A DNA stretch of 64,000 bases from Paraburkholderia megapolitana. Its GTDB lineage: Bacteria > Pseudomonadota > Gammaproteobacteria > Burkholderiales > Burkholderiaceae. Below, piece by piece: positions 35,429 through 44,938 of the stretch. Where the stretch lies: assembly GCF_007556815.1 (NCBI RefSeq), contig NZ_CP041743.1, positions 2,138,501 to 2,202,500 on the forward strand, read 5' to 3'. The notes under the pieces were generated by a model. The model ran no database searches, was not told the DNA's origin, and worked only from the letters and a program-made list of their open reading frames with translations. The position numbers and the translations under genes are program-made. How positions within the stretch are numbered: position 1 is the stretch's first letter; each line of letters begins with the position of its first letter.

Positions 35429-36544
35429 TCAGAACTTGTGGCGAATGCCCGCGACCGTGACGAACTGGCCGCTCGTCGACGACGCCTTACCGATGCCTTC
35501 AACCCACGCTGCCGAACCCGACGCGCGCTGGTAGATGCCGTTCAGGTACAGGTCGGTGGTCTTCGACAGGAAGTACTCGCCGCCGAGACTCAACTGGTTG
35601 TAGTGCGCGTCTGGCGCGCTGGCGGCGCTGCTGTTCTGGCTCGTGAAGATATAGCCGAGTGTCAGTAGCGTGGCTGGCGTCATCTGGTAGCGCACGCTTG
35701 CTTCGTAGTTCGCGAAGCGCAGGCTGCCGCCCGTCAGCAGATCGAAGCGTGAGTTCGTATAGAGCAGCGCGAGGGTGGCCGGCCCGAACACGTAGGCACC
35801 GCCGCCGCCCCATACCTGGTTGCGCTTCACATTGCTGATGATCGACGAGCCGGTGTTGAAGTAGTTGTCCGACGGCGCGGCGCCGGCAGTGTTCGTGGCC
35901 GGGCTGTTCACCAGCGAGTATGCGGCGTCGAGGCGCAGCGGCCCGGCGACATAGTCGGCACCGACGCTCCATGCGCGGTTGTTTGCGAACTGGCCCGCGG
36001 TGTTCGAGAACGCGTACATCGCGTTGGCGGTGAAGCCGGAGAAAGTCGGCGTCGTGTACTTGACCGCGTTGTTGGTGCGATACGTGTTGTTCAGGTCGTC
36101 GTTGTCGTAGACCGCGTTCGCATACTGGCTCAACGCGCCGACACCGTTGATCTGCAGGTTCGACAGGTAGTCCTGCACGCTGTTGTACTGACGTCCCAGT
36201 GTGATTGTGCCTGCGGTGCTGTTGGTGAGCGCAACCCATGCGCTACGGCCGAACATCCGGCCGGCCTGACCGGCCGCGCCCGTTTCGGCGCTGAAGCCGT
36301 TCTCGAGCCTGAATGAAACCTTGTTGCCGCCGCCCAGATCTTCTGTGCCGAGCAGGCCCCAGCGCGACCCCTGCACGTTGCCCTGAGTGGCCTGATAGGC
36401 TTTCTGGCCCGCCTGGTTGCTGGTGAAAGTGAAGCCGGCATCGACGATGCCGTAAAGCGTGACGCTGCTTTGTGCCCAGGCGGAGTGTGTGCCCATCCCG
36501 GCGATGGCAATAGCGATAGCACTGCGAAGGATTTTATTTTGCAT
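35429..36544 (-). CDS. Gram-negative porin (Burkholderia OmpC-like)
   Basis: The 371-aa product has a signal peptide cut after AWA (residue 24) and then QSSVTLYGIVDAGFTFTSN, the hallmark first strand of Burkholderiales trimeric porins. Alternating strands and loops fill the rest, and it ends with Phe (VAGIRHKF) as needed for outer-membrane insertion. It sits between the PLP lyase and GntP genes on the same strand and may provide the outer-membrane entry for their substrate. Confidence 0.94.
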   Translation of the reverse strand: MQNKILRSAIAIAIAGMGTHSAWAQSSVTLYGIVDAGFTFTSNQAGQKAYQATQGNVQGSRWGLLGTEDLGGGNKVSFRLENGFSAETGAAGQAGRMFGRSAWVALTNSTAGTITLGRQYNSVQDYLSNLQINGVGALSQYANAVYDNDDLNNTYRTNNAVKYTTPTFSGFTANAMYAFSNTAGQFANNRAWSVGADYVAGPLRLDAAYSLVNSPATNTAGAAPSDNYFNTGSSIISNVKRNQVWGGGGAYVFGPATLALLYTNSRFDLLTGGSLRFANYEASVRYQMTPATLLTLGYIFTSQNSSAASAPDAHYNQLSLGGEYFLSKTTDLYLNGIYQRASGSAAWVEGIGKASSTSGQFVTVAGIRHKF

Positions 36545-36682
36545 GGTGGTTTCCTCACATCAAAGAACGAATGCCGGCGACCGACCGGATCCGGTGTTGT
36601 TCTGCTAGTAGTACTGATTGTATAAATCGTGCAGCGTATCGGCATTGACCGCCGACGCCGCACTCAAGCGAACTGCGGCAAA

Positions 36683-37882
36683 TCAGTCAGGCCAGTTGCG
36701 TCGTGCGGCGGTGCGTCTCGCATCGCGTTGGTGAAACGGTGTAACGAGTGGCTCGCGCGCTTCGCGGGCGTGCTGCAGTTCGGCGACGATGCGCGCCAGC
36801 ACCACCGGTGCCTCGCCCGCATGCAGGTTGCACGGATCGAGAAAGAAGTAATGCAACTCGACCTCGTGATCGCGCACGATCACAGGCTGTGAGCCGTCGT
36901 GCGGATGGGCGAGCGCATCGGCGAGATCCCATGCCGTGGTGCGCGCATCGCGCGGGTCGAGTGAAATTTTCAGGCGCTCGAGCGGATTGCCGGTCGGGTC
37001 GGCTTCGATCTGCGCGCGCACGCCGGGCAAGCGGTTCAACGCCTGTTCCCAACTGCTCAGGTAGCTGCGCTCGCGTGCGCGAACCGCGACGTGATCGCGG
37101 TGCTGCCACTGGTCGAGTGCAGCGATCGCACCGGCGATACCTTCCTTGCCGACCTTCATGCCACGGCCAATGCCGGCATTCTGGAAATAGGCGGCACGCA
37201 CCAGCGCTTTCTTGCCCGCCACGATGCCCGCGGTCAGCCCGCCAAGAAACTTGTGCGCGGAATACAGCGCGAGGTCCGCGCCCGCTGCGATAAAGCGTTT
37301 CAGGTCGTATTCGGAGGCTGCATCGACGATGACCGGCACACCTTTACCATGCGCAACCTCGATGAATTCCTCGAGCGGAATCAGCCCATAGCCGACCGTA
37401 TGATGCGAGACGACATAGAGCGCGGCGGTGGTGTGTTCGTCGATGGCGGCGGCGAGTTGATAACCGTGCGCCTCGGTTGCCGCTCCCACGGGAACGGCGT
37501 GCGCGCCGGCAAGCCGGATGGCCTGGTCGATCGGCGCGCCGTAGTTGACCAGATGGCCAGTCTGCACGACGACTTCATTGCGCAGCCCGGCGGTGTGCGG
37601 CAGGCGTTCGATCAGGCCCGGATCATCGCCGGTCATCGTGGCCGCGATGGTCAGTGTGATGGCGGCCGAACAGGATGCGGTCACATACCCGGCTTCGCTG
37701 CCGCAAGCCGCTGCAATCGCCACCGATGCCTTGCGTTGCAGATCGTCGATTTCGACGAATTGCGGCAGCATTTCCGCGACCGCTTCGATGACCGGCGTGG
37801 CCACGCTGGACGCACCGAGGCTCGTCATCGTGCCCGATACGTTGATGACGGGGCGCAAGCCCAGACGAGAACGGATATCCAT
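36683..37882 (-). CDS. SelA/DgaE-like PLP-dependent lyase
   Basis: The 399-aa protein is a fold-type I PLP enzyme of the SelA/DgaE group. It starts MDIRSRLGLRPVINVSGTMTSLG, has VIVDAASEYDLKRF with the cofactor-binding Asp187, and Lys211 in YSAHKFLGG. DgaE relatives remove ammonia from D-glucosaminate-6-phosphate; the exact substrate here is unknown. GGAGG is 8 bases upstream of ATG, and a 20-bp palindrome lies just before that. It heads a row with the porin and GntP genes and is divergent from IclR and RidA. Confidence 0.87.
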   Translation of the reverse strand: MDIRSRLGLRPVINVSGTMTSLGASSVATPVIEAVAEMLPQFVEIDDLQRKASVAIAAACGSEAGYVTASCSAAITLTIAATMTGDDPGLIERLPHTAGLRNEVVVQTGHLVNYGAPIDQAIRLAGAHAVPVGAATEAHGYQLAAAIDEHTTAALYVVSHHTVGYGLIPLEEFIEVAHGKGVPVIVDAASEYDLKRFIAAGADLALYSAHKFLGGLTAGIVAGKKALVRAAYFQNAGIGRGMKVGKEGIAGAIAALDQWQHRDHVAVRARERSYLSSWEQALNRLPGVRAQIEADPTGNPLERLKISLDPRDARTTAWDLADALAHPHDGSQPVIVRDHEVELHYFFLDPCNLHAGEAPVVLARIVAELQHAREAREPLVTPFHQRDARRTAARRNWPD

Positions 37883-37900
37883 CGAACTGCCTCCGCGACC

Positions 37901-37920
37901 TATTCCATAACTGTGGAATA
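37901..37920. promoter_or_regulatory. Candidate IclR operator
   Basis: TATTCCA and TGGAATA are perfect 7-bp complements with a TAACTG centre, 18 bp before the PLP lyase start and 92 bp before the IclR gene. The TTCCA/TGGAA half sites resemble those bound by IclR proteins. Its place near the lyase start fits repression of the catabolic row. Confidence 0.6.
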
Positions 37921-38011
37921 TATGTTGTAATTGAGGATTAGTCTAACATACGGTAGTTCCCGGTCAACCGGACAAAAAACATTCAGCACGCATCCGCGAG
38001 CAGAGGACACG

Positions 38012-38893
38012 ATGACACCGACTTCCCCGTCGTCCGCCACAGATACAGCGCACCTGCGCGCTGGCGAAATCGAAGCGCAGGCATCTACCGAGACCGCCGA
38101 CAGCGCGGAGGCCGCGCCGCGCACACGGACTAGCGCGATCGAACGGGCCGTACAGATTCTCGATGCGCTGCAGGAGACCGCACGGCCTGCTACTGCCTAC
38201 GAGATTGCACGCATGGTTGGCGCGCCGCCGTCGACGGTCTATTCGATCATCAGCGACCTGGTCGTGCGGAATCTGCTCGCGCGCAAACCCGATGGCACGA
38301 TCTGGCTCGGCTCGCGGCTCTACGGCTATGGGTTGAGCTACGCGAGTTCGCTCGATTACCTCGGTGTCGCGAGCGAGGAAATGCAGGCGCTCTCCGCCGA
38401 AGTGGGCGAGACCGTGCAGGTGTGCGGGCTCGTCGAAGGCATGATGGTCGTGCTGCAGATGGCCGAAGGGCCGGGGCATTTTCGCGTGACATCGCGGGTG
38501 GGTAGCCGCGTGCCGCTCAACTGGACCGCGTCCGGGCGGCTGCTGGTCGCGCATCTGCCGGACGCCGAGCGGGTGGCGTTTTTTCGCCGTCACGCGAAGC
38601 CTTCGCCGACCGGCCGTGCCGAGACCCGCGCCGACGTGCTCGCGCGTCTCGCACGCGAAGCACTCGATGCACGACTGTCGATCCAGATCGGCGAATCGGA
38701 TGCGTCGGTGGCCTGCCTGGCGTCACCGGTCATCGACAACAGCGGTACATGCGTGTTCACGATTTCGATCGTGATGCCGGAGGCCAAAGCGGCCAAAGGT
38801 ACCGAACCGTTCGCCGAAGCCGTGCGTACCGTGGCGGCTCGTATCGAAACCCGGCTTGGCTGGCAACATCGTCAATCCGAGTCCATCGGTTGA
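38012..38893 (+). CDS. IclR-family transcriptional regulator
   Basis: The ATG at 38012 has AGAGGA upstream and gives 293 aa. A variable N-terminal tail is followed by the winged helix (about 45-105; AIERAVQILDALQETARPATAYEIARMVGAPPSTVYSIISDL) and the IclR effector domain (SRVGSRVPLNWTASGRLLVA; IGESDASVACLASPVID). It is divergent from the PLP lyase gene across a palindrome and probably controls the PLP lyase, porin and permease genes and perhaps ridA. Confidence 0.92.
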   Translation: MTPTSPSSATDTAHLRAGEIEAQASTETADSAEAAPRTRTSAIERAVQILDALQETARPATAYEIARMVGAPPSTVYSIISDLVVRNLLARKPDGTIWLGSRLYGYGLSYASSLDYLGVASEEMQALSAEVGETVQVCGLVEGMMVVLQMAEGPGHFRVTSRVGSRVPLNWTASGRLLVAHLPDAERVAFFRRHAKPSPTGRAETRADVLARLAREALDARLSIQIGESDASVACLASPVIDNSGTCVFTISIVMPEAKAAKGTEPFAEAVRTVAARIETRLGWQHRQSESIG

Positions 38894-38984
38894 TCTCTCG
38901 TTGCGTCGTTCGCCGAGCACTCATATCAATGGCCGTGCCTGTCACGGCCGCCTGCCTGCTTCAATTTTCCAGACCGACTGCTAC

Positions 38985-39464
38985 ATGTCATCCCCGTCTT
39001 CGATGAACTGCTACGACCGCTTGCGTACGCGCGGCTTCAGACTCCCCACGGTGCCGACACCGATCGGCAATTTCACGCACTGCATCCGCGAGGGCGATCT
39101 GCTGTTCCTCTCGGGGCAGGGGCCGTTGAACGAGCGCGGCGAACTGATGACCGGCAAGGTCGGCGCCACCATCACCACCGATGAAGCGTATCTGCATGCG
39201 CAGCTAGTTGGCTTGAACCTGCTGGCCGTGCTGCACGATGAACTCGGCGATCTGGCGCGCGTGAAGCGGGTCGTCAAGTTGCTCGGGATGGTCAATGCGA
39301 CGCCGGAGTTCGGTGAGCATCCGCGGGTGATCAACGGTTGCTCGGATCTGTTCGTCGACATTCTTGGCGAGGCCGGACGGCACGCGCGTTCGGCAGTTGG
39401 CGTCGGCTCGTTGCCGCGCAATATCACTGTCGAGATCGAGGCGATCGTCGCCGTGCACGGCTGA
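38985..39464 (+). CDS. RidA family enamine/imine deaminase
   Basis: From 38985 the product is 159 aa; an ATG at 39003 is equally possible because neither has a clear ribosome site. The YjgF/RidA fold shows IREGDLLFLSGQGPLNERGELMTGKVG and a C-terminal GVGSLPRNITVEIEAIV, but the usual catalytic Arg region reads SAVGVGSLP, a variant of the family pattern. RidA proteins hydrolyse reactive enamines made by PLP lyases, which fits the nearby SelA/DgaE-like enzyme. It starts 92 bp after the IclR gene. Confidence 0.87.
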   Translation: MSSPSSMNCYDRLRTRGFRLPTVPTPIGNFTHCIREGDLLFLSGQGPLNERGELMTGKVGATITTDEAYLHAQLVGLNLLAVLHDELGDLARVKRVVKLLGMVNATPEFGEHPRVINGCSDLFVDILGEAGRHARSAVGVGSLPRNITVEIEAIVAVHG

Positions 39465-39648
39465 TTGCGCGCGCGTTGCCCATGCGTGTCTGGTTGCACG
39501 GATCGGTCGCCACGCGCAACTAACTGTCTGCCGCGCCGGCGTCCGCTCCAAAAGCCGATCGCAATACGCCATCGATATCGCGGGCTATCCAGGATGAGGG
39601 CTGTTTCAGGTACCGGGAAGACAAGTGCCCGACAACACATCGATCGCT

Positions 39649-39686
39649 TTGGCCCTGACCACCGCGTGTCGCGGCAGCAGGGCCAA
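39649..39686. terminator. Branched hairpin between ridA and ilvD ends
   Basis: TTGGCCCTG and CAGGGCCAA are perfect 9-bp complements, and inside them CCGCG-TGT-CGCGG makes a second small stem. It lies 8 bp beyond the ilvD stop, between two convergent genes. Confidence 0.55.
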
Positions 39687-39693
39687 GCCACCT

Positions 39694-41559
39694 TTACTTG
39701 CTGCGCTTCAGTTGCGAAAGATCGCGCACCGCGCCGCGATCGGCGGAAGTCGCCAGCGCGGCATAGGCCTGCAACGCTTGCGACACGACACGTTGGCGAT
39801 CCACCGGCATCCAGGCCTGATCGCCGCGCGCTTCCATCGCTGCACGACGACGCGCCAGTTCTTCATTCGACACCGCCAGGTGCATCTTGCGATTCGGAAT
39901 GTCGATCTCGATCACGTCGCCTTCTTCCACGAGACCGATCGTGCCGCCTTCCGCAGCTTCCGGCGACGCATGCCCGATCACGAGCCCCGACGAACCGCCG
40001 GAGAAGCGTCCATCGGTAAACAGCGCACAGTTCTTGCCGAGGCCGCGCGATTTCAGATACGACGTCGGGTAGAGCATTTCCTGCATGCCGGGGCCGCCTT
40101 TCGGGCCTTCGTAACGGATCACGACCACGTCGCCCGCGACGACCTTGTCGCCGAGGATGGCTTCGACCGCATCGTCCTGGCTTTCGAAAACGCGCGCGCG
40201 TCCCGAGAAGATCCATTGCGATTCGTCGACACCGGCGGTCTTCACGATGCAGCCGTTCTCAGCGAGGTTGCCGTACAACACGGCGAGGCCGCCGTCTTTC
40301 GAATAGGCGTTCTGCTTGCTGCGAATACAACCGTTCTTGCGATCGGTATCGAGCACGGCGAACGTGGCTTCCTGGCTGAATGCAACCGTGGTCGGAATGC
40401 CACCGGGCGCCGCACGGAAGAGTTTCTGCGCGTCTTCACCCGCGCCACCGGCGACGTCCCATTTAGCGATCGCATCGCCGAGCGTGCCGCTATGCACGTT
40501 GCCACACGACAGGTCGAGCAGATCCGCACGCGCCAGTTCGCCGAGAATGCCAGGAATCCCTCCGGCACGGTGCACGTCTTCGATATGGTATTTGTCGGTG
40601 GCGGGCGCCACCTTGCACAGACACGGCACCTTGCGTGAAATGCGGTCGATGTCGGACATCGTGAAATCGACACCGCCTTCCTGCGCGGCTGCCAGCAGGT
40701 GCAGCACGGTGTTGGTCGAACCGCCCATGGCGACATCGAGCGCCATCGCGTTCTCGAATGCCTGCTTGCTCGCGATGCTGCGCGGCAGGACCGAGGCGTC
40801 TTCTTCCTGGTAGTAACGGCGGCACAGATCCACCACCAGACGGCCGGCCTGTTCGAACAGGCCCTTGCGCCATGCATGCGTTGCGACGATCGTGCCGTTG
40901 CCGGGTAGCGCCAGGCCGATCGCCTCGGTCAGACAGTTCATCGAGTTCGCGGTGAACATGCCCGAGCATGAACCGCACGTCGGACAGGCGCTGCGCTCGA
41001 TCTCGGCCACTTCCGCGTCGCTGACTTTCGAATCGCCGGCCTTGATCATCGCGTCGATCAGATCGATCTTGGCGATCACCTGGCCGTCGGTCGGCGATTT
41101 GATCTTGCCGGCTTCCATCGGACCACCGGACACGAACACCACGGGGATGTTCAGGCGCATCGCGGCCATCAGCATGCCCGGCGTGATCTTGTCGCAGTTC
41201 GAGATGCAGACCATGGCGTCGGCACAGTGCGCGTTGACCATGTATTCCACCGAATCGGCGATCAGCTCGCGCGACGGCAGCGAGTACAGCATGCCGCCGT
41301 GGCCCATGGCGATGCCGTCATCGACGGCAATGGTGTTGAATTCTTTCGCGACACCACCGGCTGCTTCGATTTCCTTCGCGACCAGCGCACCGAGATCGCG
41401 TAGATGCACATGGCCCGGCACGAACTGCGTGAACGAGTTCACCACCGCAATGATCGGCTTGCCGAAATCGGCATCTTTCATGCCGGTGGCGCGCCACAGC
41501 GCGCGGGCGCCGGCCATGTTGCGGCCGTGGGTCGAAGTGCGTGATCGATAGTCAGGCAT
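39694..41559 (-). CDS. ilvD: Dihydroxy-acid dehydratase
   Basis: From the ATG at 41559 (GAGGA upstream) the enzyme is 621 aa, close to E. coli IlvD. The iron-sulphur cysteines are seen as Cys122 in [11 protein letters not shown] and Cys195 in [19 protein letters not shown]. The C-terminal [15 protein letters not shown] motif is also present. It makes 2-keto acids from dihydroxy acids in valine and isoleucine synthesis. The length and motifs fit the true biosynthetic enzyme, although related sugar-acid dehydratases exist. Confidence 0.93.
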   Translation of the reverse strand: MPDYRSRTSTHGRNMAGARALWRATGMKDADFGKPIIAVVNSFTQFVPGHVHLRDLGALVAKEIEAAGGVAKEFNTIAVDDGIAMGHGGMLYSLPSRELIADSVEYMVNAHCADAMVCISNCDKITPGMLMAAMRLNIPVVFVSGGPMEAGKIKSPTDGQVIAKIDLIDAMIKAGDSKVSDAEVAEIERSACPTCGSCSGMFTANSMNCLTEAIGLALPGNGTIVATHAWRKGLFEQAGRLVVDLCRRYYQEEDASVLPRSIASKQAFENAMALDVAMGGSTNTVLHLLAAAQEGGVDFTMSDIDRISRKVPCLCKVAPATDKYHIEDVHRAGGIPGILGELARADLLDLSCGNVHSGTLGDAIAKWDVAGGAGEDAQKLFRAAPGGIPTTVAFSQEATFAVLDTDRKNGCIRSKQNAYSKDGGLAVLYGNLAENGCIVKTAGVDESQWIFSGRARVFESQDDAVEAILGDKVVAGDVVVIRYEGPKGGPGMQEMLYPTSYLKSRGLGKNCALFTDGRFSGGSSGLVIGHASPEAAEGGTIGLVEEGDVIEIDIPNRKMHLAVSNEELARRRAAMEARGDQAWMPVDRQRVVSQALQAYAALATSADRGAVRDLSQLKRSK

Positions 41560-41735
41560 CTGGGTCCTCAGGTATTGGGGTCGTCGAAATTGGAATTTTG
41601 CCCAGGCTAGTCCGTGCGCCATTGCCGGGAGTAAAGGCATGAAGGCACGCGGATAGCCCGCAGATGGCGGCTCGCTAGCGCGAGCGCGGTATGCGCTGGG
41701 AATGCGAATAGTGCGAGAGCGGCGGTAAGACGTCC

Positions 41736-41774
41736 AATATATTTTTTCGCCGTAATTAGGTCGAAAAAGATATT
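41736..41774. repeat. AT-rich imperfect inverted repeat
   Basis: AATATATTTTTTCG and CGAAAAAGATATT pair with one small bulge around a 12-base loop. It lies 27 bp after the stop of the small gene at 41801 and 177 bp before ilvD. It could be a terminator or an operator; the T run is on the wrong side for a standard terminator of the minus-strand gene. Confidence 0.35.
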
Positions 41775-41800
41775 AATTGTCGATGGCGCTTACCGCCAGT

Positions 41801-42034
41801 TCAACGCTCGCCGTCGAGCAGATCGCCGAGCATTTCGTCGAAGGCACCTTGCGCGTCTTCGAGTTCCTGGAGCGCGGCATCGAAGGTCTGCAGCGCGATC
41901 TGCGACGGCCGGCCGTCGCCGGCGGGTGGGAATTGCGACTGCAATCCAGCAAACGCTGTCTGTACCTGGCGGGTTGCCGCCACGACGCGCTCCATTGCGC
42001 GGGATTCTTCGGCTCGTGCCTGTTCGGGATTCAT
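41801..42034 (-). CDS. Small hypothetical protein with coiled-coil character
   Basis: A 77-aa product, Ala/Gln/Glu-rich (QALE repeats such as LQELEDAQGAFDEMLGDLL), probably helical and cytoplasmic. GGAG with a 5-base gap precedes the ATG, and codon use matches the neighbours, so it is probably real. It sits between ilvD and an lrp-like gene on the same strand. I do not recognise a family. Confidence 0.65.
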   Translation of the reverse strand: MNPEQARAEESRAMERVVAATRQVQTAFAGLQSQFPPAGDGRPSQIALQTFDAALQELEDAQGAFDEMLGDLLDGER

Positions 42035-42145
42035 GAAAACTCCATGGGGTAGGGATACGGCGATCGCGCCATAGCGCGAACTATGCCACGGCTTGTCCGT
42101 AGCGATATCGTGGTGATTTGGCGTTGTGATCCGCCGCGCGGGCCG

Positions 42146-42631
42146 TCAGGGCACCGGCAGTCCGGTACTCGCTTTTATCTCGCGCAACGACAGCGACGAT
42201 TCGACCGAGGTGACCCCCGGCAGACTGCGCAGTTCATCGCGCATGAAACTGCCGTAGTCGTCGAGATCGCGCGCGACCACCTGCAGGATGTAGTCGGCGC
42301 TGCCCGACACGTTATGGCACGAGAGGATGCGCGGAATGGCCTGCACCTCGCGTTCGAAGCGGGTCGCGACCGTACGGTCGTGCACCGCGAAGCGGACGTA
42401 GATGAATGCCACCACGCCGTAACCGAGCGCCGAGCGCGACAGCATCGCGCGATAGCGTTCGATGTAGCCGGCGCTTTCGAGCCGCTTGAGGCGCCGGGCG
42501 CACGGCGTTTCGCTGAGTCCGACGGTCTCGGCGAGGCGCGCATTGGACATACGTCCGTCGGTCTGCAGGGCGGCGAGGATCGCGCGGTCGACTTTGTCGA
42601 GGTCGGTCATGGCAGGGGAAAGCTTTGACAT
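42146..42631 (-). CDS. Lrp/AsnC-family transcriptional regulator
   Basis: The 161-aa protein has the Lrp N-terminal helix-turn-helix (about 10-60; LDKVDRAILAALQTDGRMSNARLAETVGLSETPCARRLKRLESAGYIE) and the C-terminal RAM ligand domain (about 75-150; IPRILSCHNVSGSADYILQVVARDL). An internal ATG at 42610 is another possible start. It is divergent from a LysE exporter gene over 111 bp, a common arrangement in which the Lrp protein senses the exported amino acid. Confidence 0.92.
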   Translation of the reverse strand: MSKLSPAMTDLDKVDRAILAALQTDGRMSNARLAETVGLSETPCARRLKRLESAGYIERYRAMLSRSALGYGVVAFIYVRFAVHDRTVATRFEREVQAIPRILSCHNVSGSADYILQVVARDLDDYGSFMRDELRSLPGVTSVESSLSLREIKASTGLPVP

Positions 42632-42742
42632 AAGGCCAAATAGTAGTGTATTCCGCTACCTTGGGGCCACAGAGGTAAGTCATTCGCCAATATTCACTCA
42701 TCGGACGGTAGCAAGATAGAGCCTCTTCAACGCGAGGTTCAT

Positions 42743-43372
42743 ATGGTTTCCGCTCATCTTCTGGTCGTCTTCATTGCCGCGCTGGTCGTCGTCTACGCCG
42801 TGCCCGGACCGGACATGGCGCTGATCCTGCAAACGAGCATTGGCCAGGGGGCGCGCAGAGGGTTTGCGGCCGCCGGCGGTCTCGCGATTTCCCGCGCTAC
42901 GCACGTGACGCTGTCGGCGTGTGGCGTTGCCGCGCTGTTGCGCAATGCGCCGTGGCTGTATGAGGTGGTGCGCTATGGCGGCGCGGCCTATCTGGCGTGG
43001 ATCGCGGTGCAGATTTTTCGCTCGCCGGTGTTTGCGCTGCCCGACGGCGCAGCGCAGGAAGTAGTGCAGCGTCCGTTACGAACCGTTTTCGTCAAAGGGC
43101 TGCTGACGAATCTGCTGAATCCGAAGGCGCTGCTTTTCTGCTCGGTGCTGCTGCCGCAGTTCGTGCGACCCGAAACCGGTCCGGTGGCGCTGCAGATGGT
43201 CGTGCTGGGCGGTGTGCTGCTCGCGATCGGCGCGTGTTTCGATGCGATCTATGCGATTGGTGCTGCGCGCATTGCCGGCTGGGTCCGTGCGCATCCGCTT
43301 GCGCAGACCGTGCAACGCTGGACGTTCTCAGCCGCACTGATCGGGTTTGCGCTGCGACTTTCGCTTGATTAA
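42743..43372 (+). CDS. LysE family amino acid exporter
   Basis: A 209-aa inner-membrane protein with six helices. It opens VFIAALVVVYAVPGPDMALILQTSIGQG, with the PGPDM signature of the RhtB/LysE family, and contains VKGLLTNLLNPKALLFCSVLLPQFV. GAGG precedes the ATG. The divergent Lrp gene probably controls it. The exported compound is unknown. Confidence 0.92.
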   Translation: MVSAHLLVVFIAALVVVYAVPGPDMALILQTSIGQGARRGFAAAGGLAISRATHVTLSACGVAALLRNAPWLYEVVRYGGAAYLAWIAVQIFRSPVFALPDGAAQEVVQRPLRTVFVKGLLTNLLNPKALLFCSVLLPQFVRPETGPVALQMVVLGGVLLAIGACFDAIYAIGAARIAGWVRAHPLAQTVQRWTFSAALIGFALRLSLD

Positions 43373-43440
43373 GCCTGGCGACTGAGCCCGGCGCGCCGGC
43401 GCAGAAAGCCTTCTGCTCCAGCGGCGCGCCTGCTGCGCTG

Positions 43441-43614
43441 CTATCTATCGAGCAGCGCTTCCCGCCGGGAGCGATCGTCGATCACCTTCCGGCGATGCTT
43501 GTCTTTCATCTTCTTCCAGCTCTTGCACTCGTCGCGGGTACGCAGACAACCGAGGCACAGACCGGTCTTCGAATCGAACTTGCAGATATCGACGCAGGGA
43601 GATTTGATGCTCAT
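43441..43614 (-). CDS. DUF1289 mini-protein with clustered cysteines
   Basis: This short frame of 57 aa starts MSIKSPCVDICKFDSKTGLC. Five cysteines (7, 11, 20, 23, 30) and the CxxCxRTxDECxxW pattern are the DUF1289 hallmark; the tail is basic (KDKHRRKVIDDRSRREALL). The cysteines probably bind zinc or an iron-sulphur cluster. The cellular role of the family is unknown. There is no strong ribosome site, but the family match is clear. Confidence 0.85.
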   Translation of the reverse strand: MSIKSPCVDICKFDSKTGLCLGCLRTRDECKSWKKMKDKHRRKVIDDRSRREALLDR

Positions 43615-43756
43615 ATGACGTTAGGCATGTAGACATTGAGCGGCGACTGTCGCATGGCGAAGCGCGTGCAGGCCATGTGATTGTGTCAATGCAGGCCATA
43701 GGCGCCGCCGTGTACGTGCCGTTTCCGGTAACCTGCGGACTTTCTTCCTTGACTAG

Positions 43757-44080
43757 ATGATGAAGATCGTCCTGCTCTATGTGGTGACCGCGATTGCCGA
43801 GATCGTCGGTTGCTATCTGCCGTGGCGCTGGTTGAAGGCCGACGGCTCCGCGTGGCTGCTCATTCCTGCCGCGTTCTCTCTTGCCGCTTTTGCATGGCTG
43901 CTCACGCTACATGGCGCGGCGGCCGGCCGCGTCTATGCGGCGTACGGTGGCGTCTACGTCGCGGTCGCCATCGTGTGGCTGTGGGGCGTCGAGCACGTAC
44001 GCCCGACTGCATGGGATTTTGCCGGCGCGGCGGTCACGCTGGCTGGAATGGGCATCATCGCGTTCCAGCCGCGCATCTGA
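43757..44080 (+). CDS. YnfA/UPF0060 family membrane protein
   Basis: The 107-aa product has four membrane helices and family motifs [36 protein letters not shown] and [19 protein letters not shown]. YnfA proteins resemble SMR transporters and some members export quaternary cations. Two ATG codons lie in tandem at the start. It is convergent with the DUF1993 gene. Confidence 0.92.
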   Translation: MMKIVLLYVVTAIAEIVGCYLPWRWLKADGSAWLLIPAAFSLAAFAWLLTLHGAAAGRVYAAYGGVYVAVAIVWLWGVEHVRPTAWDFAGAAVTLAGMGIIAFQPRI

Positions 44081-44092
44081 TCACGGATCGGA

Positions 44093-44119
44093 CCGGGCCC
44101 CCGGGCCAGGTCGGCCCGG
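44093..44119. terminator. GC-rich hairpin between convergent genes
   Basis: CCGGGCC and GGCCCGG are perfect 7-bp complements around a 13-base GC-rich loop that can fold in other ways. It lies between the stops of the YnfA and DUF1993 genes and could end both transcripts. Confidence 0.4.
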
Positions 44120-44126
44120 CATACCG

Positions 44127-44642
44127 CTATGCACTCTTTCTGTTGCCGAGATAGTCGTTCTTGCCGATCTCGACACCGCTGTGCCGCAGGATGTCGTACG
44201 CGGTCGTGATGTGGAAGAAGAAATTGGGCAGCGCGAAATGCAGCAGGTAGTTGACGCCCGAAAACTCGATGGGGCCGGTTTTCATCTTCAGCGTGATCGT
44301 GCGTTCTTCCGAGCCGTCGATCTGCGCCGCTGTGAATTCCTTCAGGTAGGCATTCGTCTTCTCAATACGGGCGATCAGTTCGTCGAACGTCAACTCGACG
44401 TCGTCGTACTTCGGAATGTCGACGCCGGCGAGGCGGGCGGCGCAGCCTTTGGCGGTATCGGTGGCGATATAGACCTGGCGAACGAGCGGCAACATGTCAG
44501 GAAAAAGACGTGCGCCGATCAGTGCGGAAGGCTCGATCTGCTTTTCCGCAGCGTGAGCCTGAGCTTTGCCGAGGATCGCTTGCAGATTGGTGAGGCCGCG
44601 CATCAGTACAGGCACCGATGCTTGATACATCGAAATAGACAT
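44127..44642 (-). CDS. DUF1993 domain protein
   Basis: From the ATG at 44642 (GAGGAAA upstream) the protein has 171 aa. It starts MSISMYQASVPVLMRGLTNL and has a FSGVNYLLHFALPNFFFHITTAYDILRHSGVEIGK segment with two histidines. This is the DUF1993 family, related to DinB-like four-helix proteins that bind a metal through histidines. Function is unknown. It stands alone between convergent and divergent neighbours. Confidence 0.88.
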   Translation of the reverse strand: MSISMYQASVPVLMRGLTNLQAILGKAQAHAAEKQIEPSALIGARLFPDMLPLVRQVYIATDTAKGCAARLAGVDIPKYDDVELTFDELIARIEKTNAYLKEFTAAQIDGSEERTITLKMKTGPIEFSGVNYLLHFALPNFFFHITTAYDILRHSGVEIGKNDYLGNRKSA

Positions 44643-44938
44643 GGAGAAATTTCCTCGATTCTTCGATCGGGTTCGCGACGTGGCGCGAGGGGTGTGAGCA
44701 TAACGGCGGGATTGCCGTTGCAGCATCATAGCGCGATCGGCAGCGGCGGTTGTATCGTCGCCCCGGCCAGGTATCGCCGCTTCCGGAACTGTGTTTGAAT
44801 GGGCTTGTCCGACCGCTTGACGTTGTTCCTGAAATGAAGGCCCGGTGCGGGTTTCGATGGAACCCGACCATGTGTCTGCGGGTTCCGCCGGGTCCAGCGC
44901 ATGGCCCGGGCGGTCACGCACGAAGGAGAGTCGATAAC

